Source of the DNA: Nepenthes gracilis | Taxonomy: Eukaryota; Streptophyta; Magnoliopsida; Caryophyllales; Nepenthaceae | Length of the DNA: 64,000 nucleotides | Direction: 5' to 3' | Assembly: GCA_033239525.1 (NCBI GenBank) | Contig: BSYO01000008.1 | Coordinates: 12,531,294-12,595,293, forward strand | Part shown: positions 23,111-33,327 of the stretch, piece after piece | Layout of the letters: each line of letters opens with the position of its first letter | Position numbering within the stretch: the stretch's first letter is position 1 | Made by a program: the position numbers and the translations under genes | The notes under the pieces: generated by a model | Told to the model about the DNA's origin: nothing | Databases searched by the model: none | What the model saw: only the letters and a program-made list of their open reading frames with translations

Positions 23111-24255
23111 GTGCCCGAATTAATCTCTACTTTATATGCTAAGCATTTGATGAAAAGTGGATGTAAAGCTTACTTGGCATATGCCTGCACTATTGGGAGT
23201 CATAGTGTGCCGACTAAGGACATCCTAGTTATCCGTAATTTTGAGGACATATTTTCAGAGGAGTTACCTGGATTACCTCCACACCGGGAGATTGAGTTTA
23301 AAATTACTATTGTTCTCGGTGTTAGCCCAATTTCTAAGGCCCCTTATTGTATGGTTCCGACTAAATTGAAGGAGTTAAAGTTACAATTATATGAACTATT
23401 AGATAAGGGCTTTATCAGACTGAGTGTATCTCCTTGGGGTGTATCGGTATTGTTTGTGAGGAAGAAAGATGGGTCCTTACGGCTATGTATTGATTATCGC
23501 GAATTAAATAAAATCATGATTAAAAATAAGTATCATTTGTAGCGTATTGATGATTTATTTGATCAATTGTAAGGATCTCGGGTGTTCTCAAAGATCAATT
23601 TGAGGTCCGGTTATTATCAGTTGAGAATTAAGCCAGAGAATGTGGCTAAGACTGCTTTTCGAACATGTTACGGCTATTATGAGTTCCTTGTTATGCCTTT
23701 TGGCCTTACGAATACTTCAGCTACTTTTATGGATCTGATGAATAGGGTGTTCAGGCCGTACTTAGATAAATTTATAATGGTATTTATTGATGATATCCTG
23801 ATTTATTCAAAGGATTATGAGGAACACGAGACTCATTTGAGGATAGTACTTCAAGTGCTTCGCGAAGAAAAATTATATGCTAAGTTGAGTAAATGTGAAT
23901 TCTGGCTAGAGAAGGTGATGTTTCTGTGGTGGTATTTATTGATGATATCCTAATTTATTCAAAGGATTATGAGAAACACGAGACTCATTTGAGGATAGCA
24001 CTTCAATTGTTTCACGAGGAAAAATTATATGTGAAGTTGAGTAAATGTGAATTCTGACTCGAGAAGGTGATGTTTCTGGGGTATGTAATTTCTAATGGTG
24101 GTATTTCTGTGGATCCAAGGAAGGAAGAGGCTGTTACAAATTTGAGTAGGCTGGCTTCTGTGACTGAGGTTAAGAGCTTTCTGGGCATGGCGGGTTATTA
24201 CAGACATTTTATAAAAAATTTCTCACAGATTGCTATGACTCAACTCAATTGTTGA
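23111..24255 (+). pseudogene. Reverse transcriptase of element A, with 152-bp duplication
   Basis: Fragments 23111-23542, 23582-23953 and 24067-24255 cover the linker ([21 protein letters not shown]), fingers ([26 protein letters not shown]), palm ([40 protein letters not shown]) and connection (FLGMAGYYRHFI). A 152-bp tandem duplication repeats the FIDDIL region. 152 is not a multiple of 3, so it also shifts the frame. A TAG near 23541 separates the first two parts. Confidence 0.9.
23777..24080 (+). repeat. 152-bp tandem duplication inside RT
   Basis: Copies of about 23777-23928 and 23929-24080 have a constant offset of 152 (for example TATTTATTGATGATATCCT at 23781 and 23933; GAAGGTGATGTTTCTG at 23911 and 24063). 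The copies differ at over ten positions. Confidence 0.9.
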
Positions 24256-24740
24256 AGGAGGCTAAGTTTGAATCGACTGAGGAGTGTGATCTGAGTTTTT
24301 AGGAGTTAAAGGATCGCTTAACTACCACTCAAATATTGGTTATTCCAGAGGGTTCAGGAGGCTTTAAGGTATATTGTGACGCTTCTAAGGTGGGTTTAGG
24401 ATGTGTATTGATACAGCACGATAAAGTTGTAGCTTATGGATCTAGGCAACTTAAAATGCATGAGAAGAATTATCATACCCATGACTGGAACTTGCTACTG
24501 TTGTTTTTACCTTGAAAATTTGGAGACATTATTTATATGGAGAAAAGTTTCTTGCATATTCTGACCATAAAAGTTTGAAATATTTATTTTCACAAAAGGA
24601 ACTCAATATGAGGCAAAGGACATGGCTTGATTTTTTAAAGGATTATGATTGTGAAATGCAATATAAGTCAGGGAAAGCTAATGTAGTTGCGGATGTATTA
24701 AGTCATCGATCGGGGTATATGGCTATGTTGTAAATCAAGC
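24256..24740 (+). pseudogene. RNase H of element A
   Basis: First catalytic strand [18 protein letters not shown] (about 24366-24420) with [17 protein letters not shown], a 1-nt shift near 24487, then [38 protein letters not shown] and [10 protein letters not shown] (24512-24733). All catalytic acidic residues I can see are kept; only the frame is broken. Confidence 0.85.
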
Positions 24741-24879
24741 AGATGGAAATGTTGGATTATTTGAAATAGTGTGATATCTAACATTATGCTAAGGGCGATA
24801 GGATGTTCCTATCTTATCTTCAAATCTAACCGGAGATAGTTAATGAGGTAAAGGAGAAGTAAGTAAATGATCTGTTTCT

Positions 24880-25057
24880 TGTGGATATTGTAAGTGATCT
24901 GAATAGAGATTCGCGAGCTGATTTTAATGTCCGGACTGATGGAGTATTAAGATTTAGAGATCGATTATGTATACCAGATAATAGAGAATTGAAAGAGAAG
25001 ATCTTGAAGGAGGCTCACTGGTCTCGGTATACCATCCCCCTGGGACGAACAAATTTC
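24880..25057 (+). pseudogene. Integrase of element A, N-terminal piece
   Basis: The open frame runs FNVRTDGVLRFRDRLCIPDN, then ELKEKILKEAHWSRYTIPLG, the N-terminal zinc-binding region with His at HW. It stops abruptly at the T-run of the LINE-like insert and resumes near 26586. Confidence 0.85.
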
Positions 25058-26585
25058 TTTTTTTTTGGTAAGTAAGTATTTTGGATTAATGGGAGAAAAA
25101 TTACAAAATCTATATTTTATCTTCAAGTGTTTTGACTTGAAGATACAACATAAACGCTAGGGCATGCCCCCAAATTGGAGATGGGAAGTGGTACAATGTC
25201 AAAAACAAAGGATCTTAATGAGGACACCATTCGATTAGGATGACTCAACGATAAAACTGAAATCTATACAAAATACAGGCTCAAGATCGGAGGACTATAT
25301 CAACCTAACAATCATCAGCTCAACTTAAAAAGAGAACCTGAAATGCAATGACATGTACAATGGATAATCGCATTTCGCAACCAACAAATAACCAAGGGCA
25401 CATCGGTTCGACAACCAGCGAATTTACTTATAAGGCCCGAAGAAACAAAATCCTGGCTTAAGTCAATCATCCAGGAGGAGGGAAGTTGGCAAGAAGCATT
25501 AAGAGAATACAGAGCAAGGAAGGTCCAAAAATTGCTTGGAAATCGGGACCCGTCAAAGGAGGAAAGAACAGCATCAAGGGCGATATCAACAGGGAACATT
25601 CTAGTTCGAGGCCTTATAAGAAGCAAGGCATCTAGCATTCCACGCCAACATGCCACGGCATGTTTCCACGCGATAACCCGATTAAAAAGGAGAGTAAAAT
25701 ATCGGCATTGGCAGCACCGATTCCAGGAGCGATAGTGTATAGGCAAAGGTTCGTAATATTTCCCCTGTGAAATAGTGCATCACAAAGTTTCACATCCATG
25801 AATTAAATCCAGCACAAGAAAGTTGAGGAAACCAAGCAAGGAGAGAGACTGGCACCATCACAAGCTCCGGATGGCTATGTAGCTCTGTTTAATTTTGAAG
25901 ATGAATTTAGACCTGGGGAGAAATGTGAGAACACCGAGACATCCCCAACCGCAAGCACCCAACACCCCAATAGCAAAGACATTCCCTAGTGCCACAACCG
26001 TATGCCCGTGGAATCACCATCGTGTCATCAAGGCGGCCATGGAATCCCACACAGGTAGAAGTTCACCATTCTAGAAAGACGAAGACACCGCACACCGATT
26101 TAAAAGCATCAGCAACATACATCCGCATCACATCTCCACAAAACATCTTGCCGCTCGCGTTTTGTAGGGGATAATCCAAGCTTCAAGGAAGCATACAAGC
26201 CACCATTGATAGCAAGCAAGGAAGCAATACCAGTGAAAGAAAAGGGTCAACCAAAGATCAAACTTGAGTCATGACAAATGTCATCATGAGAGAGCAAGCG
26301 GGACGCATCTTCATTTACTTCGGATCAAAAGAGTGCTGCACCCACCTGTATAACAATCAGCCTATTAGCCGTGTTCAAGGCCATCGTTGAATCCAATACT
26401 TCCAAGTCGCACCCAAAAGAACCACGTTTTGATTGAAAGAAATAGAAAAGATCACAATTATGTGCCGTTTATCGGAAGAAATTGTGCTTCATGAGAAAAT
26501 GTCAAGAAAAAAATAAAGCATGCAAAATAGCAACAAACGGTGCACATTTAGAGTAGCCACGATGAAGGTTTTTAGAACGTGGCCC
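25058..26585 (-). mobile_element. LINE-like insert in element A integrase
   Basis: On the minus strand it ends CTTACTTACC plus A9 (25058-25066 read as T). The adjoining ~110 bp match the 3' end of the insert at 37617 (shared GGTAAGTAAGTATTTTGGAT, GGGAGAAAAATTACA, TTTTGACTTG, GGGCAT). No RT motif was found. From about 25750 on, short blocks match element A's own tail and 3' LTR in order (25873-25920 with 27797-27845; 26157-26175 with 28213-28233), interleaved with unrelated sequence. A clear TSD is lacking; the right boundary is placed where the integrase frame resumes. Confidence 0.65.
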
Positions 26586-27363
26586 AAAATATATTAGGAT
26601 CTGAAGAAAACTTTATGGTGGAGAAATATGACGAGAGGTATTATAGCTTATGTGGAGAAATGCCTTGTATGTCAGCAACTAAAGGCTGAAAGGAGGAAGC
26701 CTTCTGGGTTATTGCAACCAATGCCAATCCAAATTAGAAATGGGAAGATATCATTATGGATTTTGTGTTAGAATTGTCGAAAACTCCTAGGAATCATGAT
26801 GCCATATGGGTTATAGTTGATTGACTGACAAAATCAGCCCACTTCTTGGTGATCAGGACGACTTATTCATGGGATAGACTGGCCCAGATGTATGTTAATG
26901 AAATTATGAGGCTACATGGAGTTCTTGCCTCCATTGTATCTGATAGAGATCTCTGTTTTGTTACGAGGTTTTAGGAGAGTTTGCATAAGGAGTTGGGGAC
27001 AGAGTTAAAATTTAGTACTGCGTATTACCTCCAGATTGATGGCCAATCGAAACGTACCATACATATTCTTGAGGATATGTTGAGGGCCTCTGTATTGGAA
27101 ATGAATGGAACTTGGAACACTTATTTGACACTGGCCGAATTTACTTATAATAACAGTTATCAGGCTAGTATCGGTATGGCACCTTTTGAGACTCTATATG
27201 GGAGGAAATGCAGGTCATCGATTCATTGGGAGGAGACCGAAGATAGAAGGATTTTAGGTCTTGAAATTGTGAAAAAAACTGCGGAGAAAATTAAACTGAT
27301 ACATGATAATTTAAAAATTGTTCAAAGTAGACAGAAAAGTTATGCTATCAAAGGAGGAAAGAA
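26586..27363 (+). pseudogene. Integrase of element A, core
   Basis: It resumes with KKTLWW, IIAYVEKCLVCQQLKAERRK (HHCC zinc region), then PMPIQ, a decayed first catalytic strand (IIMDFV), a TGA inside VDWLTKSAHF-like sequence, then SDRD, and 26981-27367 with LGTELKFSTAYYLQIDGQSK, LAEFTYNNSYQASIGMAPFE and YGRKCRS. Stops at 26735, 26821 and 26970 and a shift at 26750 break it. Confidence 0.87.
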
Positions 27364-27796
27364 TTGAGTTTTGAGGTAGGAGATTTTATCATTTTGAAGG
27401 TTTCACCATCCAAGGGAACATTCCGGTTTGGAGTAAGGGGAAAACTGAAGCCACGTTTCATTAGTCATTTTGAAATTCCGGAAAGGATCAGAAAGGTAGC
27501 CTACAGGTTGGCATTACCACCTAATTTGGCAGGCGTACACGATATATTCCATGTATTGAAGCTTCGAAAGTACGTCCATGATCCTGCTCACGTGATCGAA
27601 TACGTGCCTTTGACTATTGATAAGGATTAATCCTATGTCGAGGAGCCGATACAGATTTTGAATTGCAAGGATTAGAGGTTATGCAATAAGACCATTCCCC
27701 TAGTAAAAGTGCTCTGGAGAAATCATTTACCGGAGGAGGCCACCTGGGAGCGTGAAGAGGAAGTCCGAAACGAATATCCTCACTTATTTTCCTGAG
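27364..27796 (+). pseudogene. Integrase C-terminus with chromodomain, element A
   Basis: FEVGDFIILKVSPSKGTFRF, VHDIFHVLKLRKYVHDPAHV, then after a TAA near 27629 a chromodomain-like segment (LVKVLWRNHLPEEATWERE) ending NEYPHLFS. This layout is typical of Tekay/Del chromoviruses, whose chromodomain steers insertion to heterochromatin. Integrase needs the intact full chain, so this copy is non-functional. Confidence 0.87.
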
Positions 27797-27835
27797 ATAT
27801 GTAGCTCTATTTAATTTTAAAGATGAATTTTCTTT

Positions 27836-27848
27836 AAGTGGGGGAGAA
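27836..27848 (+). promoter_or_regulatory. Polypurine tract of element A
   Basis: AAGTGGGGGAGAA directly precedes the 3' LTR start TGTGAGGACCC. It primes plus-strand DNA synthesis. Confidence 0.88.
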
Positions 27849-30167
27849 TGTGAGGACCCGACTCCGAAAATAAGTTAATTCCTATTTATTAAATTGATGA
27901 GAATATGTTTGAGATGATTGGACTAAGAAAAATGTGAAAGAAATTCGGTTTAGAGGCGAAATAAGCCCCTAGGGCATCGGCACCCGAGTGACGCCTAAGG
28001 TGCCACCATAGCCTAAATAACAGAACCCACCACTCGAGTGATACTCGAGTGGCGCTCGAGGTGCCACCTGAGCGGAAATAACAAAACCGAGCTCTCGAAG
28101 AGTGCCTAGTTCACACTCGAGCGAGGCCGACGATTTGTACCGGGTGCCTACTCGGCGCTCGATCACCACTCCAGCGTCGGTCACGGGCTCAGTCACGTGA
28201 CTCCTTTCTCTCGCTTTTTGAATGGGAATAATTAGGGATTTGGGTTCATTTCTCAACAGCCACGACATAGCAGTGAAGCAGGATAAAGGGAAAGAGAGAA
28301 AGGAGAAAGAAAAGAGGAAAAATCTATCGATCAGTCCAGATCCGAGTCACGGTAACTGTAGATCGAGTTCATGTAAGTGTACCTCAGACGTTATTTTCCG
28401 TTGTTACTACTTTTCTGTACCTCAAAAATAGTATTTATGCTTTAAATACATGGTTCTGCATGTTTACTGTATATAAATCCTGTTTCTATAATTTGATCGG
28501 ACAAATTTCTTGTTTACATGTATATACTGCAATATTTGGCTTTGATTTCGTAAAAATGTATGTGTTTGGTATCCGTTTATCGTCCAATAATTTCGGTCAA
28601 TCCCTAGGTACGAAATTAATGGGTTTTAATGATTTTTACCCATAATTTTCGTTGTATAAAAGTTAATCTGTATTGAAATAAAACTTTTGATGTAAATTGT
28701 TTCTAAAAATTTCACACAGACTTATACTGATAAATTTTCATACTCTTCTGAAGCGAAACTAAAGGATTTTTAGTTCGTTACTGTATATTCTGAACCAATT
28801 CTGAAGGATTTCTAACTGTCTCTGTATATTCTGAAATAAATCTGAAGGGTTATAAATTGTTTCTGAACATTCTGAAATTAACTGAAGGGTAATTGTAAAA
28901 CTCTGACTGACTTCTAAAACTAAAAAGGGATTTTTAGTTATGAAATAAGAAGGAAAAATATTTCTGATACCGTTATTTAGGACCTAGGACTGATATACAG
29001 CCAAGTTAGGTTCTCCGACATACCTTAGAACGTTACGATGGTAATCGAGGATAACTCTATCCATAGAGTTATACGTGGTCCGCCTTTCCTCGAGGCATTA
29101 TGGTCAGAATGAAAGATTCTGGACCTGACCTACCTTTGGGAGGCACACCTGTACAGATCCCATGGGTAGCGATCTCTTGTTCATGTTTCTGGCCTTTGAG
29201 TGTGTCGAGTGAACACAATCTATCATCGATTATTCGCCCCATCTAATAGTAGGGTTTACTGGTGGGGTCCTATATTGATAAAAAGGAAATTTCTATAAGC
29301 TATAGAATCAAGATCGATTTTCGTTTTCTGGATTCTATTTTACTGATTTATTATAAACAAAGCTTGGCTCCGTCTATTTTGATTTTCAAATCTTGATTGT
29401 TCCATTTTCGACAATTCTGTAATCTTCTACATTATATTTATGCTATAATTTCTATGAATCACTGCCTTATAGGATTTATGCTGTAATATGTATCTGTATC
29501 CGTTTTACTGTATTCTATTTTGCATAAAAGTTTTAGTGCATGCTTGCATGTATCTTATTGAGCCTCGACTCACTATTTATTATTTTTTTCTCTTCCAGAT
29601 GAGGCTGTAGAGCTAGTATCGGATGAGAAAGAGTAATCTAGAGTCTAGCTTGAAGATTTGGGAGATCTGAAGTATTTTGAAGTAATCTTGGAAGAGCAAT
29701 TGAATGTAAAGACCCGACTTGATATGTGATTTTGTATATGGATTTTATGCATATGGGCATCTATGTATATATGGGTTTCGTATGGAAATGCAGGTGATGA
29801 ACAGAAAAATATGCTTCTGTAAGTTTATAGTTCTACTTCCGCTATATGATTTTTTATTTTCTGTACAGGTCCTAGATGACATTTCACTTATGAATTGTTA
29901 TTATGGTAGATAGGATTGTGATAAATGCCATGGATGGTAACTGTGGTCATGTGAACGCGTGTTGTAGGAAAGTTGCGGTATAATTAGATAGTCGTGTACA
30001 TGTACTAGTTTGCTTTGCAGGTTTTGTACATGTTTACATTTCTGTTTGGCTCAATTTTAGGGAAAACTTTGCCCGTTTTTTCCTAGAACCTTGAGTGTAA
30101 TATTGGGCTTCTGTTTCTGTTACGAATGATGGAATTATTAGTGAAAAAAAAAACACGTTCCGTCACA
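27849..30167 (+). repeat. 3' LTR of element A
   Basis: Starts TGTGAGGACCCG, ends CCGTCACA, colinear with 19200-21458 throughout. Differences include an extra segment near 28630-28680 and many transitions. Small open frames in it are not kept in the partner. Confidence 0.92.
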
Positions 30168-30172
30168 CCTCT
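30168..30172. repeat. Right TSD of element A (CCTCT)
   Basis: Identical to 19195-19199; the viral RT frame resumes on this side. Confidence 0.85.
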
Positions 30173-30700
30173 TTCCTTTTCAGCATTATTCATCATATAG
30201 AAGGAAGAACAACTCCAAGGTGACTTAGAAGGTCTAATTAATTATTTATCAAGAAGATCTTGAATCTCCTTTTTGCAATATTCTAGTAATTCTTGATTTA
30301 TTTGAATTGGTCTTACTTTTGTTGTAATTTTACTTTTATGAAAGTCTAGTTTATAGGGTAAAGAAACCTAATATTGTTTTCAATTCTAGAAAGCAGTTAG
30401 CAAAGTAGAACATACTTCTTTTTTAAAATGCTGGAGTAAATTGTTGATTTTTGTCTATACTATCGAGTTTTTTAGTTGTTGTTCTATATTAACTGTTTGT
30501 ATTTCTTTTTATAAATAATTAATTTATTTTTTTAATTATTAAATTTATTTGTTTAAATATCAATATTTCTTGTAATTGAAATAAGATAGGTATTCCTAGT
30601 ACGTGCATAAAAATACCTTCAGTAGAGTCCGTAAAGGGGTATATTTGAGTAAAAAAGGTGTGCCTAAGATAATATCTTGTTGTAAATATTTAACTAATAT
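30173..30700 (-). pseudogene. Endogenous caulimovirid RT, N-terminal part
   Basis: Minus-strand sequence just right of element A carries KVRPIQINQELLEYCKKEI, a stop, then LIRPSKSPWSCSSFY, the fingers region of a caulimovirid RT, breaking off at the element A insertion point. Upstream (30340-30700) is the poorly conserved protease-RT linker with several stops. Confidence 0.78.
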
Positions 30701-31000
30701 AAATATCGATTTGAAACAGTAGCTTGGTTACAGATCGCTATATGTGTTAGTTTATATTTGATATTTAATTTTGATCTACTTGCCTTATATAGTTTTTCTG
30801 TTATTTTTTGATAATATTTTGTAGGAATTAAGCCTTCTTGAATATAATTTTGATCTACACCTGTATTTAATAAGGCTATAAGTTTTAGATGATATTTATT
30901 ATTAATAACTAAAGTAATTTGACAATACCATTTTTAAAAATTAATTTTTAAAATTAATTGCAAATATTCAGCTTGTTCAGTATATTATGACTCAAAGTCG
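30700..31000 (-). pseudogene. Endogenous caulimovirid aspartic protease (inactive)
   Basis: The minus-strand frame includes ITLVINNKYHLKLIALLNTG followed by VDQNYIQEGLIPTKYY and HIAICNQATVS. The loop that should hold the catalytic Asp of the D-T-G motif reads N-T-G, so the active site is lost. Retropepsin would release capsid and polymerase from the polyprotein. Confidence 0.72.
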
Positions 31001-31358
31001 TGATGTGGTTCTTTTTCTATATCTATCAAATTTTGTTTGGATTAAATAATCGCGAGGCGTGTGTCAAATTGCAATTCGTTAAACTTGATTGCTTGTAGGT
31101 ATTTTTTAATTCTTTTTCTTTGTTTTTTAATTGTTTAATTTCCTTTTGTAAATTGCCTGTAGTCACTTGTTGAAATAAAGAGGGAAAAGGATGTTTATTA
31201 AATATTTTTGTTAAACTAAATTCTCTTGGTTCTTTTGGTTTTAAAATTAATAAATCTTTTAACTTTTCTAAATATTGTCGTATTAGTTCTTAATCATCAA
31301 TTTTATAAATAATATCAAGTAATAATTCTTTTTCATCATTTATTCATAACATATTAAG

Positions 31359-32102
31359 TTAAAAATTGCAAGTACATAAATGTTTATGAGACGTAATTTC
31401 TTTTGATTCAGACTCTGATTCAGAAAAACCTTCGATTGATTCATTGGCTTCTACTTCTTCAAGATTAGTAGCTTCGTGATTAGATAAAAAGCTATTTTCA
31501 GATTCGGTATCACTTAATAACATGGCTGTTAACTTATTACATAAATGTTGATCATCTTTAAATATCTTATCGATTTTTTTATCTTTGTACTGATTTTCCA
31601 TATGTCCAGGTCGTTTACATTTCCAATAGATTACTTTAGAATGTTGTGGTTGATAAGAAGTTTTATGTTGCTGCATTGGTTTTCTTACAGTTATATTTTA
31701 TGTGGTGTATAATAATTAGTCTGATATGATTTTTTTCTGGATATATATTTTATTGAGAAGGTACTTTTAGTTTTTCTAACCCGTATTGATAACAAAATGC
31801 ACCTAATTGTGTCTTAAATTGTTTTTTATCATTTTAAAAATTTATTTATTCTTTATATTCTTGATATAATTGTAATCTTTCTCTTTTAATGAAGGCAAAT
31901 AATTGACTATAAGTTCAATGAGCTTGGTTATGATACGTTTAGCAACGAGTGAGGAAAAATCAGCAACAAATCGTTCTTTTCAGAAGGATTCATTACAATC
32001 TTGTCGTCAAAAGATATGAGTAAGAAACATATTTTTATACCAGCGAAAATCTTGCAATGTAGGACATTGGAGGTTTGTTAAAACTATGTGAGAACTTAAG
32101 TA
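31359..32102 (-). pseudogene. Endogenous caulimovirid capsid region with zinc knuckle
   Basis: On the minus strand: TNLQCPTLQDFRWYKNMF (about 32030-32085), a segment with RQDCN and KERFVADFSSLVAKRI, and, in 31359-31676, a zinc-knuckle-like WKCKRPGHMENQYKD followed by an acidic Glu/Ser-rich tail. The first and last cysteines of the CCHC knuckle are Tyr here. The capsid packages the genome. There are several stops and frame changes. The capsid part breaks off at about 32102, where plus-strand F-box sequence begins. Confidence 0.75.
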
Positions 32103-32219
32103 ATCATCTTCGATATTTCCAAGATCTTGGACCACATCAGATATTCGATCCTTTTGAGTTCACATTCTTCTCTGCTGATAGTATAAAAATATTATCTTTC
32201 ACGAGTACTCTTCGTTTTT
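32103..32219 (+). pseudogene. Inverted second copy of the F-box ORF C-terminus
   Basis: About 117 bp on the plus strand match the minus strand of 16918-17035 (shared CAAGATCTTGGACCACATCA, TTCGATCCTTTTGAGTTCAC, TTTCACGAGTACTCTT) at roughly 88% by eye. It adjoins the capsid fragment directly but runs the other way. It therefore forms an inverted repeat with the F-box ORF at the far edge of the viral block. Confidence 0.8.
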
Positions 32220-32559
32220 TTTTAAAAAAAAGAAAAATACCAGAATGAGAGAGACAGAGAGAGAGAGAGCTGCAAGATGGCAGAGAGGGAGAGACGGAGA
32301 AAGTGGTGGGTGAGGAAGGATCGAGAAGCAAGAAGGGGGTGGGCAAAAGTTAATATTAATATTAATATTAATATTATATATATATATATATTTCTACATA
32401 AATATTTTATTAATCCTATAATAATGCCAAAGATCTTATCTACGTGTAAGAAATTAGTGTAAGAAATTAAGTCTACTCGAAGTAATTTATAACCAAATGG
32501 ACTAAAAAAAAATTTGACCAAAATACCGTGTATCACAAAATAACTGTGGTTGAAGTTGT
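32220..32559. other. Unassigned stretch with microsatellites
   Basis: GA-rich sequence (32240-32340), then about four TTAATA units and a (TA)n run (32350-32391), then AT-rich sequence of unknown origin. It separates the viral block from element E's gag. No gene was found. Confidence 0.5.
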
Positions 32560-32841
32560 GAACGAAGTCGGTGCGAATAGTAAAGGGGGGTTTAGAGATG
32601 ATAGGGTTTGTTGTTCGAGCTGAGCGAGGGTTTGTCACATTTCAGTGATGGAGTGTTGGACGTCGATGAAGGATTGTTGAAGGTGCTCTGTGGTGATCAA
32701 AATGGTATCGAAGCGGTCTGCATGTTGGTGTACGGTACCCAGAGCTTTTCTCAACTCTTGCACCATGCCAGCAATGGGCTCTTCAAGTGCCTTATATCTG
32801 GTTGTCATACCCTCCGTCGCCATCTCAATGAAAGCACCAAA
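32560..32841 (-). pseudogene. Primer site and gag N-terminus of element E
   Basis: On the minus strand, TTTGGTGCTTTCATTGAG (32841-32824) follows the 5' LTR at once and sits where a primer-binding site belongs. It is followed by gag: MATEGMTTRYKALEEPIAGM, a coiled segment (ELRKALGTVHQHADRF) and LEQQTLSSLNPP after a TGA at about 32635. The frame is lost near 32560, the right edge of the material splitting E. Confidence 0.72.
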
Positions 32842-33322
32842 TGTTGTGATCACTCCAACAGCGAAGCTCTGCAACGGAAATTTTCTGCACCAACAACCAC
32901 AATTGGCAGAGTGAAATCAGGAAGGGGAGTTCAGTCAGAGAAGTGTAGAGAAAAGAGAGAAACAGAGAGGCCGAGAGTCACAGTGAGCGTCAGAGAAAGA
33001 AGATTTGAGAGGGAGGAAATTCAGTGGGAAAATATCTCTAACATTCTAACAGTAATATGCCACTTAACTCAAACAGAAAACAAATATTCTAACAGTAATA
33101 TGCTAACAACTCACACATGAGCCCAGCTCCTCAACGGCCCAAGCCTAAAATGAAATTGGAAAATAAAATGATAAAAATGAAAATTTAATATGGAAGTGTA
33201 GTGTAATTTCAGCTATATATATAATCTCGGAATCTTTAGGCAGCTGGATAGTTTTGACGCTTTTCCTTTGCTTTAGCTAATTTGATGGTGCAGTAGTATC
33301 GGCAGCAATGAGACCAGTAACA
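32842..33322 (-). repeat. 5' LTR of element E
   Basis: 481 bp; plus-strand ends TG...CA (minus: TGTTACTGG...CACAACA). Pairs with 8699-9215. Followed outside by GATTC. Confidence 0.87.
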
Positions 33323-33327
33323 GATTC
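33323..33327. repeat. Right TSD of element E (GATTC)
   Basis: Same 5 bp as 8694-8698. Confidence 0.85.

Larger units (their letters stand above)
19200..30167 (+). mobile_element. Tekay-type Ty3/gypsy chromovirus A
   Basis: A complete but decayed element: LTRs of about 2.3 kb (19200-21458 and 27849-30167), primer site, gag, protease, RT, RNase H, integrase, chromodomain tail and polypurine tract. The CCTCT TSD lies in the RT of the endogenous virus. The first LTR base is G instead of T. A LINE-like insert at about 25058-26585 splits the integrase. The two LTRs differ by many substitutions and small indels, so the insertion is not recent. Confidence 0.93.
8699..33322 (-). mobile_element. Ty3/gypsy element E, split by a ~20-kb nested insertion
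   Basis: The 3' half (3' LTR, integrase, RNase H, RT, protease at 8699-12240) and the 5' half (gag start, primer site, 5' LTR at about 32560-33322) lie on the same strand and carry LTRs of one family. A 5-bp GATTC TSD flanks the outer ends. Everything between about 12241 and 32560 interrupts the gag/protease junction. The element sits in intron 1 of the PP2A pseudogene. RT and RNase H look like the chromovirus side of Ty3/gypsy, but I see no chromodomain after the integrase, so the lineage is left open. Confidence 0.85.

Noticed and set aside
25315..25746. 143-codon minus-strand frame in the LINE-like insert
   Set aside because: No RT, endonuclease or DUF4283 motif; Cys/Trp/Ser-rich composition suggests a chance frame.
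32222..32638. 138-codon minus-strand frame with repeated Ile/Leu
   Set aside because: It crosses TTAATA/TA microsatellites and the edge of element E's gag; not a membrane protein gene.
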